Assembly: GCA_013400115.1 (NCBI GenBank)
Contig: VXBP01000354.1
Location: forward strand, 186,001 to 250,000
DNA length: 64,000 nt
From: Rhinopomastus cyanomelas
Lineage: Eukaryota > Chordata > Aves > Bucerotiformes > Rhinopomastidae
Reading direction: 5' to 3'
Shown here in pieces: positions 22,901 through 34,402 of this stretch. Every line of letters begins with the position of its first letter. Position 1 is the stretch's first letter. The notes below the pieces were generated by a model that had not been told where the DNA came from, did no database searches, and saw only the letters and a program-made list of their open reading frames with translations. The position numbers and the translations under genes are program-made.

Positions 22901-25900
22901 ATCACAAAATTAAAAAAAGGCATTTTAAGCCCAAGGATCATTGAACTGACCCTGAATTACTCTCAGCCATCCAGCTCTGTTGCCTCTCAACATCTGTCAC
23001 CACACAGGTACTGAGGCAAGGGGTTACCCAATAAGCAAAACACAAGTGAAGACATTTATAACTTCTTGCCCCCACTAGTAATCCAGGTTCCCTCAAAGCA
23101 GCAGAGAAAACTGTCTTACCCTGGTCCCCTGGTTACACAACAGCTCCAGGACCTGGTGTTCCGCTAAGCCTCTGCCTTCCTCCCCAGGGTTATGCATAAA
23201 CTAAAGCCACAGTCACCTCAGCCTTCAAAAGGCCCCTTCCTACTTCAGCAGGAAATGTTGGCTGTTCATTCTCCACAAAACCAGAAATTTCAGGAGTCCT
23301 CAAGTTCCAATTACTATGTACAGCAAGCACTAATACACCCGAAAGTATCAGAACTTGCAGCATGTTATAATTCCCATAAGATGGTAACACGAGTATTACC
23401 GCTCTACAGTCTCCACCAAAGTTAGCGAGGGGAAAAATCTTACTCCCCTGTCATATGGGCATGGCTTCAGCTACAAGAGATTCACAAAGGGAAATCAGGA
23501 TTGCCACAGACCCCAAATACTGAGTAACTCATCTTCCTCATAGTGCTGAGAGGGCTCCCAATTGGATTTACCCCACTATTAAGTCTACTTTTCAGAAGCA
23601 AATATTAATGGTTCATACTCAGTACTAGTGTTCAGTTCACACAAGAAGTCTTAAACATTGGCTTTGAAATCCTTGCTGTTAGGATCTTCCCTCCCTTTGG
23701 GCACTTTTGGTAGCAAGCAACAACCACAGACTTAAGATGGTGACCTAAGCCATCAGCCTCACCACCACCAAAACCAGGGCTGGTCCTAGCCAGGCTGCAA
23801 CATGATTGAAAACTGTCTTTACCTCTGGCTCTGACCTTAGAAATGGGTCACAAAAACCTAACTATGGCAGATAAGCAAGGCTGACGCTTAGACCTGCATA
23901 AATTCAGAGACAATTTTAGTAGAAGTTTGTTATTTATGTTTATTTTTATGTTTAAAAGAAATTAAAATCACTCCATATTCCAATAATACAGCTCCTCCCA
24001 TCTCAGGTGTAGCGGTTTTAGGATCTTTTAAAAATCCAGCAGGTGCCTATATAGGGGTCTTGAGAAACAAATGTGGCAGTCTGTAGCATGTGATGTGATG
24101 CTGGAGACTGCTCTCAGGGTACAGCAACAGTTACAAATCAAGTAAAATAAGCTACCAAAATCTATTTCTAGACTGAACTACACTGATAGAATATGCTAAC
24201 GGGTTCATCCATAACAATGTCCCAAAAACTCATGCATGTTAATTTTGATGTTTGCTCCTGAAGAGACACACAACTACTTCTGAAGCCACAGCATACTTAA
24301 ACCTGAAGACTTAACCCATTGGCACTTCTAGTTCAGGGAGTCTTCAAAAAGCAGGTTGAGCTGTACAGCAAAGCCTTCTCCGTGCTGTCAGGAGACGACA
24401 GTATGAACTCAGATCTATTGTTCTACCATTCCTCACCATTTATATAAGCAAGTCATTCTCAAAATATGTGCAGCAAAAGAGATAGAGAGCAGATATGTTG
24501 AGTTTAATTACTTCTTGCCATAAAAAAGGCACCTCTAAACCAGCTCTGTGAAATTTCTGAGCAGTGTAACAGCATCTTCCTGTTCCATGTTCCACACAAC
24601 GATCGGCAAGTTCAGCAGAACAGCAGGAAGTTTAGGTCAGAAGTAGCCAAAGCTGTGAGGAACAAGGGACTTGCAGTACTGAGATACCGCTGCTTACAAA
24701 GGTAAATATGTGGGCTTTTTTTTTTAAATGACAGGAAGGTTTTCTGCCAAACCAGACAGGACTAGGTAAGTCATCAGCATCACGGAACTGCTGGAATTGG
24801 TATTTATGACTGATGTCAGCTTTGAGTTTATTGTAAACACGTACTGGCAGCAGCCTCTAATCCTTGTTCTACCACCCAAGGAATTCTGCAGAGGAGAGTG
24901 GCTGTCACTGTGATTACACACTGCTTGCGGAAGTAAACAGAATCCACTAACAATGCCACTCTGCATCAGAGACTGCTGTTTGGAGAGGTGAGAACACAAC
25001 CAAATTCAGGTGATACCAGCAATCCAAAAGCTGCCACTAGATTGTCACCTACTCACACCACACACAGGCACTAACACCTCTGAAGAATGAAAAAACTTCA
25101 GATTTAATCCACAATCCTCTTTGTTTCTTTATCCACCCCAGAAAAAGTATCTAGAATAAGATGCAGGCACAAAACACTGACCAAGATTAATTCCTGGTAC
25201 CACTTGGCTGTTTGCCCACTATACTACTTGCAGGAGGGGTAAGTGATGTGGAACCCCACAGGACCTAGTCCCAACAGAATCAGTATTGACATTTTGCTTC
25301 TTTAAACACCGTAAGGGTGGGAGGAACACAGAAGGGAAACATCCCAGCACAGGGCATGCAGGTGTTTGCAGAATTCAGCTCTAATATCTCTGTCCTTCAC
25401 TCAAAGGAACACAGTAACTAGTCCACTGTGTTGAACATTGAAGGTTCCAGGAAACTCTTGGAAGCATACACCACCCCCCTTTTAAAGCCTTATTGCACCA
25501 GCACTTTCTAATCCTGTAACTTTACTAAAAAAATTGAAGGTGGCAGATCTTTTTATTAAGAAACTCTAACTAGCTATCCCACTGACCTCTGACAGAGCAT
25601 TCTGGCACACCCCGCAGAGAGGATCTGAGGCTACAGCCTGATCTGAAGCTGTGATCAGGAAATGAGAAGAGGTTATATATTATAGGCATGTCTAAAAGGA
25701 CAAATGGACATCTTTACCTCTCTGTGTTACAGGTAACTAGAAGGAATAATGTCATAATTCTCTAAGTCATATTCCTGGTTTAATGCTGATCCACATATAG
25801 AGATGATGGGGACAGGCAATTTCTATCCATCTCACCACACCCTTCCCATATCCCATCCTCATCCTGCAGGCACAACCCTGCCAGGAAGTGGCAATTTAGT

Positions 25901-27291
25901 ACTACAAATTAATCTTAAACTGCAGCTTTTCCTCTTTGTTTAACTTCCACCTGCCAGGAACAAGTGTTCTTCAGCAGTAATGAACCTTCTTCAAAACATT
26001 CTCTCCACCTTCACAGTAGCATCTGGTACCTCATTTCAGGAAGCTGGTCTCTGCATCACCACCTAGAAACCTGAGAAGCTTCAGAACAGGCCAAAAGAAC
26101 CTACAGAAAAAAAACCCCTTTCAACTGGTTTGTGCCCAGTGACAGCGACCCAAACTGTAGGCTGTTTTCACTACAAAATCCACCAGTAAGCAAAGTAAAT
26201 TATATTCTTGGAGTCATTACAACCACAGAAGCACCAGCAATTTGTTGATTTCACCTCCTGACAACCTCCAGCTCCTGTTTTGCTGTTTTCAGAAGGTACA
26301 CGAGCAAGCCTGTTAAGCTACAACTTGCCAAGATGTAACTTGAGTTCCTGGCCGTACTTCTTAGTTTTCACCAGTTCCATCACAGTAACAGATTACTTTG
26401 CCTTTTCTAATTTGCTCTTGTGGTGATTTTTTTTGATGGGTCCAGTTTTTGTGACTGCGCTGCCATGACCATGCAAATGCCTGAGCTGTGTGGAAAACCA
26501 TGTTTAAGGCAAAAATTTATACACAGTAAGTATCATCCCTGAACAGAGATGTTGGGTACCCAGAGCAGGACCATCACACCACACATGTCCTTGAACACTA
26601 TAAGCAGTTCAGTTGCATCAGGGGACACAGTGGCATCATCATCCCAAACTGTAATGCTGGCAAAGACAGTGCCAGTGAAAGATTCCTTCAAACATCAAGC
26701 CTCAAGAGAGCAGCAGCTGGTTTTTAAAGCTCATCCCAAGTCTCTTCTCTTATTTACTCAAATAAAAACCCATAGCAAAACGAAGCTTACTGTCTCCAGC
26801 ATCCTGGTGGGCCCAAGCACATTCTTACAGTTGCCAGGATACAGACAACTAGCAAGCAGAGAGCTCACACATCCTCACTCTCATATTCACACAAGAAAGG
26901 TACAACGACCCTCGGGGAAAAAAAAAAACAACCCCAAAACTGTGACATCCCCAGTGTTTACTAGGCAAGTGCTATTTCAGCTCAAGAGCATTTCATTATC
27001 AGTCGGAGCGTTGCAAAATCTACATAGGCGAAGAGTGTTTTGCAAGAGCCATGTGACACACACATGACTCGCAACTAAAGAGAAGGGTGGACCTCTGGCT
27101 ACCGAGCTGCCAGCAGTCACCGGCCGAGCAAGCAGATCGGCTTTCACAAAGAGCCAGGTTTTATGCTCCTGAGCAAAAAGGAGCATTTTGAGGGTATTAA
27201 AAANAGGCCCGGCGGCGCCCTCGCTCCCACCCCAGCTCCTCCGACAGCGGCCCGCGCCCTTCACTCACTATTCGGGGTTCATGCTGGACAT
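16756..27291 (-). CDS. RAB1A: Ras-related protein Rab-1A, six coding exons
   Basis: RAB1A is the small GTPase that controls vesicle traffic from ER to Golgi and early autophagosome formation. Minus-strand coding exons are 27291-27269, 21237-21165, 19419-19324, 18329-18234, 17312-17181 and 16953-16756, all with GT/AG boundaries. They total 205 codons plus a TAA stop. The P-loop GDSGVGKS is at residues 18-25, switch I threonine in STIGVDFK near 43, DTAGQ at 66-70, NKCD at 124-127 and SAK at 154-156. The C-terminus ends in CC (204-205) for double geranylgeranylation. The start MSSMNPEYDY is exactly as expected. The tail reads QSSGGCC, where I recall QSGGGCC in mammals. The gene looks fully intact, and its introns carry no recognisable CR1 copy. 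Confidence 0.98.
17181..17312 (-). CDS. RAB1A: RAB1A coding exon 5
   Basis: 132 nt, residues 97-140, between CCTAG|GAG and AAAG|GTACGT on the minus strand. It starts [16 protein letters not shown] and contains the guanine-specificity motif NKCD. Confidence 0.98.
18234..18329 (-). CDS. RAB1A: RAB1A coding exon 4
   Basis: 96 nt, residues 65-96, from TTGCAG|TGG to CAG|GTGAGT. It starts [19 protein letters not shown], the G3 motif and switch II. Confidence 0.98.
19324..19419 (-). CDS. RAB1A: RAB1A coding exon 3
   Basis: 96 nt, residues 33-64, from TTCTAG|GAT to ATA|GTAAGT. It encodes [20 protein letters not shown] and the start of the interswitch. It contains switch I and the effector region. 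Confidence 0.98.
20740..20964 (-). other. Unexplained coding-like open frame inside RAB1A intron 2
   Basis: On the minus strand, in the intron between coding exons 2 and 3, a frame reads from about [20 protein letters not shown] to [17 protein letters not shown] and a stop at 20740. It is rich in charged and leucine residues in a helical or coiled-coil pattern, unlike most chance intronic frames. A second short frame, [20 protein letters not shown], begins just upstream at about 21126. I do not recognise the protein. It could be a decayed retrocopy, a cassette exon or chance. Confidence 0.3.
21165..21237 (-). CDS. RAB1A: RAB1A coding exon 2
   Basis: 73 nt completing Tyr8 and running to Ala32, between TTTCTGCAG and GCA|GTAAGT. 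It contains the P-loop, GDSGVGKS. Confidence 0.98.
21238..27268 (-). other. RAB1A: RAB1A intron 1
   Basis: About 6 kb with no CR1 fragment and no supported gene. Open frames on either strand here, including a 172-codon one at 26549-27067 on the plus strand, have no recognisable domain and are treated as chance. A single N lies at 27204. Confidence 0.6.
27204..27204. other. Single-base assembly N
   Basis: One ambiguous base sits at the edge of the GC-rich RAB1A promoter island, between an A run and 'aggcccggcggcg'. It may mark a contig join of unknown true length. Confidence 0.8.
27269..27291 (-). CDS. RAB1A: RAB1A coding exon 1
   Basis: 23 nt: ATG TCC AGC ATG AAC CCC GAA TA, then donor GTGAGT. 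The split tyrosine codon is completed at 21237. It lies in the CpG island, and intron 1 is about 6.0 kb. Confidence 0.96.
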
Positions 27292-27945
27292 GTCCGTGGG
27301 GCCCGCGGCCCGAGGGACGGCGAGCGCTCTCTGGGAGGCGGGTGGGGAGACGCTAGGAGATGTCACGGCCCGCTGGCACGTCCCGCCGCTGAGGCGGGCA
27401 CTCCGCCGATTGAGGCGTCCGACGGCTCCTGCTGCGCGCTGCGCCCTGCCCCGCTGTCCCCCCGCTGGCGGCCCCGCCCGCACCCCGGCCTCCCCGCTCG
27501 CTCCTCAGCCCAAAATGGCCGCCGGAGCCTGACCAGGAAGCGGGGCGGCCCCTCGCCCAGCCGCGCTGACATGGCCGGGGGGCGGGCGCGGGAGCCGTCG
27601 GGAATGCGAGTCCGCGCCCCTCCCCTCGCGAGGCGCTGCCAGCCGGGCGCTTCCCAGACCGAGGACTCGCCTTCCCGGCGCACTTCGCAGCCACCCCCGC
27701 GCACGCGCCCAGGCCCGCCTTTCTTCCCTCGGCCCCGTCGACTCGGCGCGGCCTTCTGTGACTCCCATTGGCCGAGGAGGAGCCGGCTTGGAGTGACGTC
27801 AACGGGGAGACGTGGCAACTCGGGCGAGTCACGGCGCGGCGGGGCAGGGGAAGGGGTGGGGGCCTCGGTGAGAGGGGCGGGGCAGCTGCCCCAACCCTGG
27901 GGCAGCGGCGGCGCCGACGCTGGCGTGAGTTCACGTGAACGGGGG
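27292..27945 (-). promoter_or_regulatory. RAB1A: RAB1A CpG-island promoter
   Basis: Dense CpG sequence lies upstream of the RAB1A start codon, with the probable transcription start a few hundred bases before the ATG. Visible elements are a palindromic CRE TGACGTCA at 27794-27801, a CCAAT box on the minus strand (ATTGG at 27767-27771), an NRF1-like GCGCACGCGC at 27699-27708, a GC box GGGGCGGGGC at 27874-27883, and a perfect E-box palindrome GTTCACGTGAAC at 27929-27940. Which of these are bound is unknown. The long open frames across this island come from its base composition. Confidence 0.8.
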
Positions 27946-28084
27946 ACAGTTGGGCACATTGCGCACCTGTGGTCGGGATGCAGGGAGACGGAGCAGGACC
28001 CCCAGCTCTGGTGCTCTTGAATCGCCTGTCCTGGGTGGGGGGTGGAAATGGAGGCGATGGAGCAAAAATAAGGACATGAGTAGG

Positions 28085-28310
28085 GGCTGATGGCCCAGAG
28101 ATCCCAGTGAGTGGTTGGTGACCTAGAGACATCCACAGCAAAAGGCTGGTGGCCCAGCGACATCCATTTTGGGGTCGGACTAGATGATCTCCAGAGTTCC
28201 CTTCCAACCCAAATCATTCTGTGGTTCTATGATCCAGATAAGGTGGCCCAGCAACATCCATGGCAGGTGACTGGTGGCCCAGAGATAGCCATAGCACCAC
28301 AGGGCATCCA
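28085..28310 (+). repeat. Degenerate minisatellite, about 33-bp unit, interrupted by a CR1 tail
   Basis: At least five copies of a unit built on 'ggtggcccagagacatccat' occur, starting near 28087, 28114, 28148, 28240 and 28272. The third and fourth copies are separated by the CR1 3' tail at 28169-28233. Spacing and sequence vary, so the array is old. Confidence 0.65.
28169..28233 (+). repeat. CR1 LINE 3' tail
   Basis: A very short 3'-end-only CR1: 'ggtcggactagatgatctcc', 'cccttccaacccaaatcatt', then 'ctgtggttctatgatc'. It splits the surrounding minisatellite. Confidence 0.85.
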
Positions 28311-29310
28311 TGGGAGTCAACACCTTGTTTTTCTCCACACACGTTACTTTAATAAGTAACAATGCCCTTTTTCTTGCACTTTTGCTCAGTGTTTATTAGT
28401 GAAATTTCATAATGTTCTTGGGGCACAGTAAACACTTGTTTTACTGCTGGGAGAGATGGTCACACACCCTTTGGAGAATTCAGCATACGGCAGCCCAGTT
28501 TTCTGGTTGGCCCCTTAAATTGTTACTGGAAAACAAGTTGTATTGGTGGTATTTTCAGTTGTGTATGTTTGTGTGTTTATTCCTACAAAATCCTTTTCAA
28601 AACCATCAGTGCAACACTGCCCATCATCCTAGACTTGCTAGCCGTCATCCTAGACCCATACATTGAGCCCTGCTGAACACCATGAGTCTTAACAGCTCCA
28701 TGTAATCAGGTTGGGAATTTAAATCTCCACTAAATACACATTATCTGATGTTATTTCATTACAAAGGGCACAGTAGAACACATTGACCAAAGTTTATCTT
28801 TCAAATGGCTCAAAGGACAGGAGGAACAATCTGTGACTGGGTTGTGAGATCACTGCAACATCCTGTGCAGGAGTTCATCCAGTTAGCTGGGAAGGGTTTC
28901 TGCAGCCATCCAGGTGCTGGTAAAGTGCTGACTCCCACCAGCTGCACAAGCACACCTGAAACACCCGACACAAATGGGAGGCTCCACTGGACAGCAGCAG
29001 AACAGAGCTGAAACCCCAGAGAACTGAAAACATGCCATCTTCTTTTTTTCTCCAAGAAAGACCATGAAAAGATCAAGAAACACATGGGTTTGATACAATT
29101 CTGTTCAATTCCTTAAAAAAAGACAAAAATATGTTGACTGTTACTGAAATTATCGAGTGTTGTTTCAAAAAGGCTTGGGGTTCGCTTTATTGCATTGCTT
29201 GTTAGGTAACGTGAACTACAGATTAATCTACTGCATATCTTACAGTATGTTCTGCTTCTGCGGTGGCTGTCATGGAAGATTCTACTTCCCTTTCCCTATT
29301 GCTTGGTGTA

Positions 29311-29435
29311 TTTAGGTTGGAAGAGACCTTTAAGCTCTTAAGGTCCAGCCATTACCCCAGCTGTCCCAAGGCTACTGCTAAACCACGACCCTAAGCTCCA
29401 GATCTCCACATCTTTGAAACACATCTGGTAATGAA
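29311..29435 (-). repeat. CR1 LINE 3' fragment
   Basis: Antisense CR1 3' end: 'taggttggaagagaccttta', then 'ctaaaccacgaccctaagct' and 'catctttgaaacacatctgg'. It is the same subfamily type as the copy at 48655-49078. Confidence 0.85.
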
Positions 29436-31922
29436 GAATTTTAACATTTGCACTGTTGCTTTCCTCTTTCCCACTGAAACACAAAGCTCCAACCACTCCA
29501 GTTCTTTAGTCTGTAGTGAGGAACAATGTTTCCAGGCCACAGTAAATAGGGCTCTGCCACATTTGGCACTGCAGAAACATAATGCAGGGAATCCAGAGCA
29601 GACACAGGGACAAAATGACACCAGCTAACTAGGAAAGCCACAGATTAGCTTTGCTTCTGAAGTAGGGCACAGGTTAATCAGAGCGCGGGATGCTCTTTCA
29701 TTGCAGAGAAAGAACTTCTATGTCTGAGGAGAGTGTATTTCATCTCTATGACTGAGCCAGCACTGTGGCAGCCGTAGCAACCCGTGTGGGTCCACTGTGG
29801 CTTAGTGGAGAGGTCTTTCTGCTGCCCATCATGCAAGGTCACCTGCAGCCAAGTGTCTGCTGGTTGAACTGGATGAACAGGCTAAGCCACCAGGCTGGTT
29901 TTTAGCTGGGGTGGGAGTGATGGTGGGAGTGAACCTGGGATTCACATTCTGTCTTATTGCTCCTCCTTCCTTCAGTAGCTTGTCCTGAACACCTTGAGCC
30001 ACTGGATTGTCAGAGAAGCCTCACTTGTCATTTGCATAGTACTGGGAGCAACAGCAGATGCCAGTTAGGGACAAGTTATTCATGTAGCTGCAGGGCTGAG
30101 TTCTGCCCGTGCCAACAGAGGCTGATTTTATCCTGTTAGTGAAATCAGGTGCGGGATTTATATTGGCGTGGCCCATGGCTTTCTACTAGAGCAGCAGATT
30201 TGAGGCTGAACACTACTAACTCGTGGTTTTGAGGTTGGACTCCACTGGTTCCTGGTTGCACTCAGGTAACCTGCCATCCCCTGCTCCCACCTCTTCCTCT
30301 CTAGGCTACAAAAGGCATGTGCCAGAGGAGGCTCTGGGAAATCAAGGACAGGAGAACTAGGGATGTGAGGGAGAGCAGAATCAAGCTTCAGAGGCTGCAG
30401 GTAGGTATAAGAGGGGAGAGAATGAGGAAAACCAACAAAGATAGTGGAGGAGGGATGCTAACAGCTACATGATCTCAGGTTTAGCAGTGTGGTACAGAGC
30501 CCACAGAGCTGCTTTGCCACAGGGCTGTTGGTGGGACTGTGAAGGTATTGCGCATAGATGATGGCTAGTAAGTCTAGCTTGATGGATAGCAACTCTAGGT
30601 TTGCTAAAATTATTGGCAAAAATTAGGTTGGAAGATGTGCCACAAGATGATCTAGTCAGCTTCTCTGCTGCAGTTGCCATCTTTTCACATCCCCATAGTG
30701 ATATTCTTGAAAACGTCCAGAAATGACAATTCCACTGTTCCCAAAGGCCGTTTCTGACAGCACCCACAAGAAAGGTAAAAAAAGCTCAGTGGTAAAATGA
30801 TTCCAGGCATAAATTAAGCAGCTCAGGCTTTTGCTTAAGATTGCTGGTGAATTCATTACAATTAACTTCATCTGTGACTTCATACCAGGCATCTTTTTAA
30901 TCACATGTGAGAGATAAGGAAGACAGAGCTCAAGACGATGTGCTGAGCTTCTGTGGCTCCAGGCCACCTGAGGATCTGGCCAATTTGTTGTTTCCATATT
31001 GACAGCTCGGACTCTGGACCACAATGGCACAACAGGAGGTTGATTTCTGAGGTTGCCATTTTTTGAGCACCCGAAGTCCTGCATGCAGCACTCGTTTGCT
31101 TCTGGTAAATGAACCTTTCTTACATACCTTAGTTGTCTGCCACACAGACATTAGCGCAGAGTAGGGCCAGAAAAAGGGCTCTGAAACATCAGGAAGTAAG
31201 TACTTGGGTAGTGATCATAGTAATCCATGTAGATACTGACAAGGGCTATCGTCTACCTCTGACTCATATGTTTTGCAACACAGTGAAGATAGCCAGGTAG
31301 TGCACCATGGAATTTGGCCACCCTGCTCTTTGCCTGGGTGTCTATTTGCTGAAGAGTTCGATTAATTATGCCAGTTACCATCTGAATGCTCTGGCATGTG
31401 TCTGCCCAGTTGGGCTGGCATTTGTCTGCTTGGCACACGATGTTATTTAACGCTGATGTTGATTTAATACTGAAGGTTGCTTTACTGTGTTTTGCAGGTG
31501 GTTTTGATGTCAAGAGTTCAGGAAGGGAGCATCACCTCATTAAGCTGGCAAGGCTGTATTTTCTTTAGAAAGTGTGTGGCAACCAAAAGTGGCAAAAGGA
31601 TTCATGTCTAATGAGAGTCAGCAAATCAAATCATGGGCTTACTTTCTTCGATCTTTCCTTCAGCTCTCTCACCTCTCTTCTTCGATACCTGCTTCTGTGC
31701 TGATATTCTTGCTTCTGATCTTTTTCTTTTTCAAAACTTTTTGACTTTTCTTGTTCTTGATCCTCTTATGTTTACTCATCTTTTTACACACTTGCCTTGC
31801 ACAGCATCTTCTATTCTTAGTGTGTTGCACCCTTATGGGGTCCTGTAACACATCATTCAGCAACAGAATGCCCCTTTGTGTTATGGCCTGGCATCACTGA
31901 TAACAATTTGACACTTTCCATG
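29436..31922. other. Intergenic DNA, no gene supported
   Basis: Several minus-strand open frames of 70-140 codons overlap at 30465-31513, but none shows a motif I recognise. It could include a decayed transposon. No RNA gene is seen. Confidence 0.4.
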
Positions 31923-33680
31923 AGCATAGAATCATTAGGGATTGGAAGGCACCTCGAAAGATCATCTAGTCCAATCCCCCTGCAACAGCAGGATCACCTA
32001 GACCAAGTCACACAGGACACATCCAGGCAGGTTTTAAACATCTCCAGTGAAGGAGACTCCACAACCTCCCCTGGGCAGCCTGTTCCAGTGCTCTATCACC
32101 CTCACTGGGAAGAATTTCCTTCTCATATTTATGTGGAACCTCCTATGTTCCAGCTTACAACCATTGCCCCTTGTCCTATCACTAGATGGCGTTGAGAAGA
32201 GTGCCTGGCTCTATCCTTCTGATGCCCACACTTCAAATATTTATCAACATTAATGAGGTCACTCCTCAGTCTCCTCCAAGCTAAAGAGACCCAGCTCCCT
32301 CAGCCTCTCCTCATAAGGGAGGTGCTCCACTTCCTTCATCATTGTTGTTGCCCTACGCTAGACTCCCTCCTGCAGCTCCAAATCACTCTTGAACTGAGGG
32401 GCCCAGAACTTGACACAATACTCCAGATGTGGTCTCACCAGTGCAGAGTAGAGGAGGAGAAGAACCTCTCTTGATCTGCTAACCACTCCTCTTCTAATCC
32501 ACCCCAGGATGCTGTTGGCCCTCTTGGCCACAACAGCACACTGCTGGCTCATGGTCATCCTGCTGTCCGCTAAATCCCTTTCTCCTACACTGCTCTCCAA
32601 CAGGTCAGTCCCCAGCCTATACTGGTACCTGGGGTTGTTCTTGCCCAGATGCAAGACTCTACACTTACGCTTGTTATACTTAATGAAATTTCTCTCTACC
32701 CGGCTCTCCAGCCTGTCCAGGTCTCGCTGAATGGCAGCACAGTCTGCAGGGGTGTCAGCGACACCACTCAGCTTTGTGTCATCAGCAAACTTGCTGACAG
32801 TGCATGCCAATCCCTCATCAAGTCATCAATGAATAGAACAGAACTGGTCCCAGCACCAACCCCTGAGGCACTCCACTAGATACAGGCCTCCAACTAGACT
32901 CTGTCCCATTGACCACTACTCTCTGGCTTCTATTCTGGAGCCAGCTCACGATCCACCTCACTACCCAATCATCCAGACCACACTGCCTGAGTTTGGCTGT
33001 GAGGATGCTGTGGGAGACTGTGTCAAATGTCTTACTCAAGTCAAGATAGACCACATCCACTGCTCTGCCATCATCCATCCACCTGGTTATGCCCTCATAA
33101 AAGGTTATCAGGTTGTTCAAGCACGACTTTCCCTTTGTAAAGCCATGCTGACTGTCCCTAATGACCCTCCTGTCCTTGATGTGCCTGGAGACTGTGTAGG
33201 ACAAATTGTTCCATCACCTTTCCTGGGATCATAGAATCACAGAATCATTAGGGATTGGGAGGGACCCCAAAAGATCATCTAGTCCAACCCCCCTGCCACA
33301 GCAGGATCACTTCACTGGAGAAGTTATGGAATCAGAATCACTCAGGGTTGGAAGGGACCACCTGATCATCCAATTCCAAACCCCCAACAGGCTGGCACAC
33401 CCCACCCTAGAGGTGAGGCTGACCAGATTGTAGTTACCTGGGTCTTCCTTCTTTCCCTTTTTGAAGATTGGAGTAACATTTGCTATCCTCCAGTCCCTAG
33501 GCACCTCTCCTGATCCCGATGACTTAGAAAAGATGATGGAGAGTGGCTTACCAATGACTTCTGCCATCTCTTTTAGTACATGCAGCTCATCACATCTGGG
33601 CCCATGGATTTGTGTGCATCCAGTTTGATCAACTTATCCCTAACCCAATCCTCATCAACCAAGGCAGGCTCCTCTCAGAT
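31923..33680 (-). pseudogene. Decayed CR1 LINE with ORF2 reverse transcriptase, disrupted
   Basis: This is the longest CR1 in the window, in minus orientation, with its 3' end at 31923 and its 5' truncation near 33680. Frames cover a reverse transcriptase region: VPRDWRIANVTPIFKKG near 33500, QHGFTKGKSCLNNL near 33130, SGVPQGLVLGP near 32850 and the catalytic FADD near 32785. ORF2 is broken by a frame change with stop before the FADD motif and by an insertion of other CR1 tails at about 33229-33411. The upstream endonuclease part of ORF2 is absent. The element is inactive. Confidence 0.92.
33229..33411 (-). repeat. Two CR1 3' tails nested inside the larger CR1
   Basis: Two CR1 3'-end signatures lie back to back in minus orientation, at about 33229-33310 ('atagaatcacagaatcatta') and 33328-33411 ('cagaatcactcagggttgga'). 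They interrupt the host element's ORF2 between the part encoding GNYNLVSLTS and the part encoding PGKVMEQ. The host is therefore older than both. Confidence 0.8.
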
Positions 33681-33760
33681 CACAGAGTCACAGAATGGTT
33701 TAGGTTGGATGGCACCTTAGAGATCATCTAGTTCCAACCCCCTGCCTACATTTGGAATTC
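33678..33760 (-). repeat. CR1 LINE 3' tail
   Basis: Another antisense CR1 end, 'cacagagtcacagaatggtt' then 'gagatcatctagttccaacc', abuts the 5' truncation point of the large CR1. It is a separate, 3'-only insertion. Confidence 0.85.
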
Positions 33761-34295
33761 CTTTCTCAGGGCCTTTTGTGCTTTTTCATCTTTTTTGCCC
33801 CTTGTCATTTTGTTCTATCTCCCAACTTATCCCCTGTAAGCCCCATCTAACTTGGTTTGGAGCATTGGTTAGCAGGCTTACCAAACCACTTGCATGAACA
33901 TGAACAGTTTAGCTGAATGTCAGGAGTGAGAGTCTTGTATCTCCACAATGACATTTGGGTTTGCAATAATGTATTAGGCTGCAATTATCTGCTTTCACAG
34001 TGGTTACAAATGTAGAGCAAAAGGAAGAGCCATGTCCTACACCATCCAGGAACAAACATGTATCTTCATGAGAAAAGGACAAGAGACTTTTGCCAAGCCC
34101 CATGGGCACAGTTCTCTCCCCATACAGGATTAATCTGGAGTCTGCCAGGGAAATGGCTGGATGTACAGCTTGAGAAATACTGTTAGAGCTCAAACTAGTG
34201 CTAAGTAGACCCCAAAAACACAACACGTAGTGCTTTCTTCAGTGCTAGGGCCTCTACAGCCTTTGAAGCACAAAAGAGTTTCTTACCACCTTGAG

Positions 34296-34402
34296 TTTTT
34301 CTTGTCCTTATTTTCTTTTTTTTTCCATATTTCCTTTTTGTCCTTATTTTCTTTTTGCCCATACTTTCATACTTTCTTGTCAATACTTTCTTTTCAGTTT
34401 CC
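34296..34402 (+). repeat. T-rich degenerate tandem repeat
   Basis: Two imperfect copies of a roughly 37-bp unit containing 'ttgtccttattttctttttt' and 'ccatatttcc' are followed by a shorter derivative. It lies in intergenic DNA. Confidence 0.6.

Noticed and set aside
26549..27067. A 172-codon plus-strand frame in RAB1A intron 1
   Set aside because: It is antisense to an intron, has no domain, and its amino-acid pattern is like random translation.
27163..28217. Several 280-codon open frames on both strands across the RAB1A promoter
   Set aside because: GC-rich islands lack stop codons by composition. The frames are low-complexity (R, P, A, G), cover the promoter and contain no domain.
30465..31513. 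Overlapping minus-strand frames of 73-142 codons that might be a decayed transposon or retroviral remnant
   Set aside because: No protease, polymerase, integrase or transposase motif is visible, and no terminal repeats were found. I cannot support a call.
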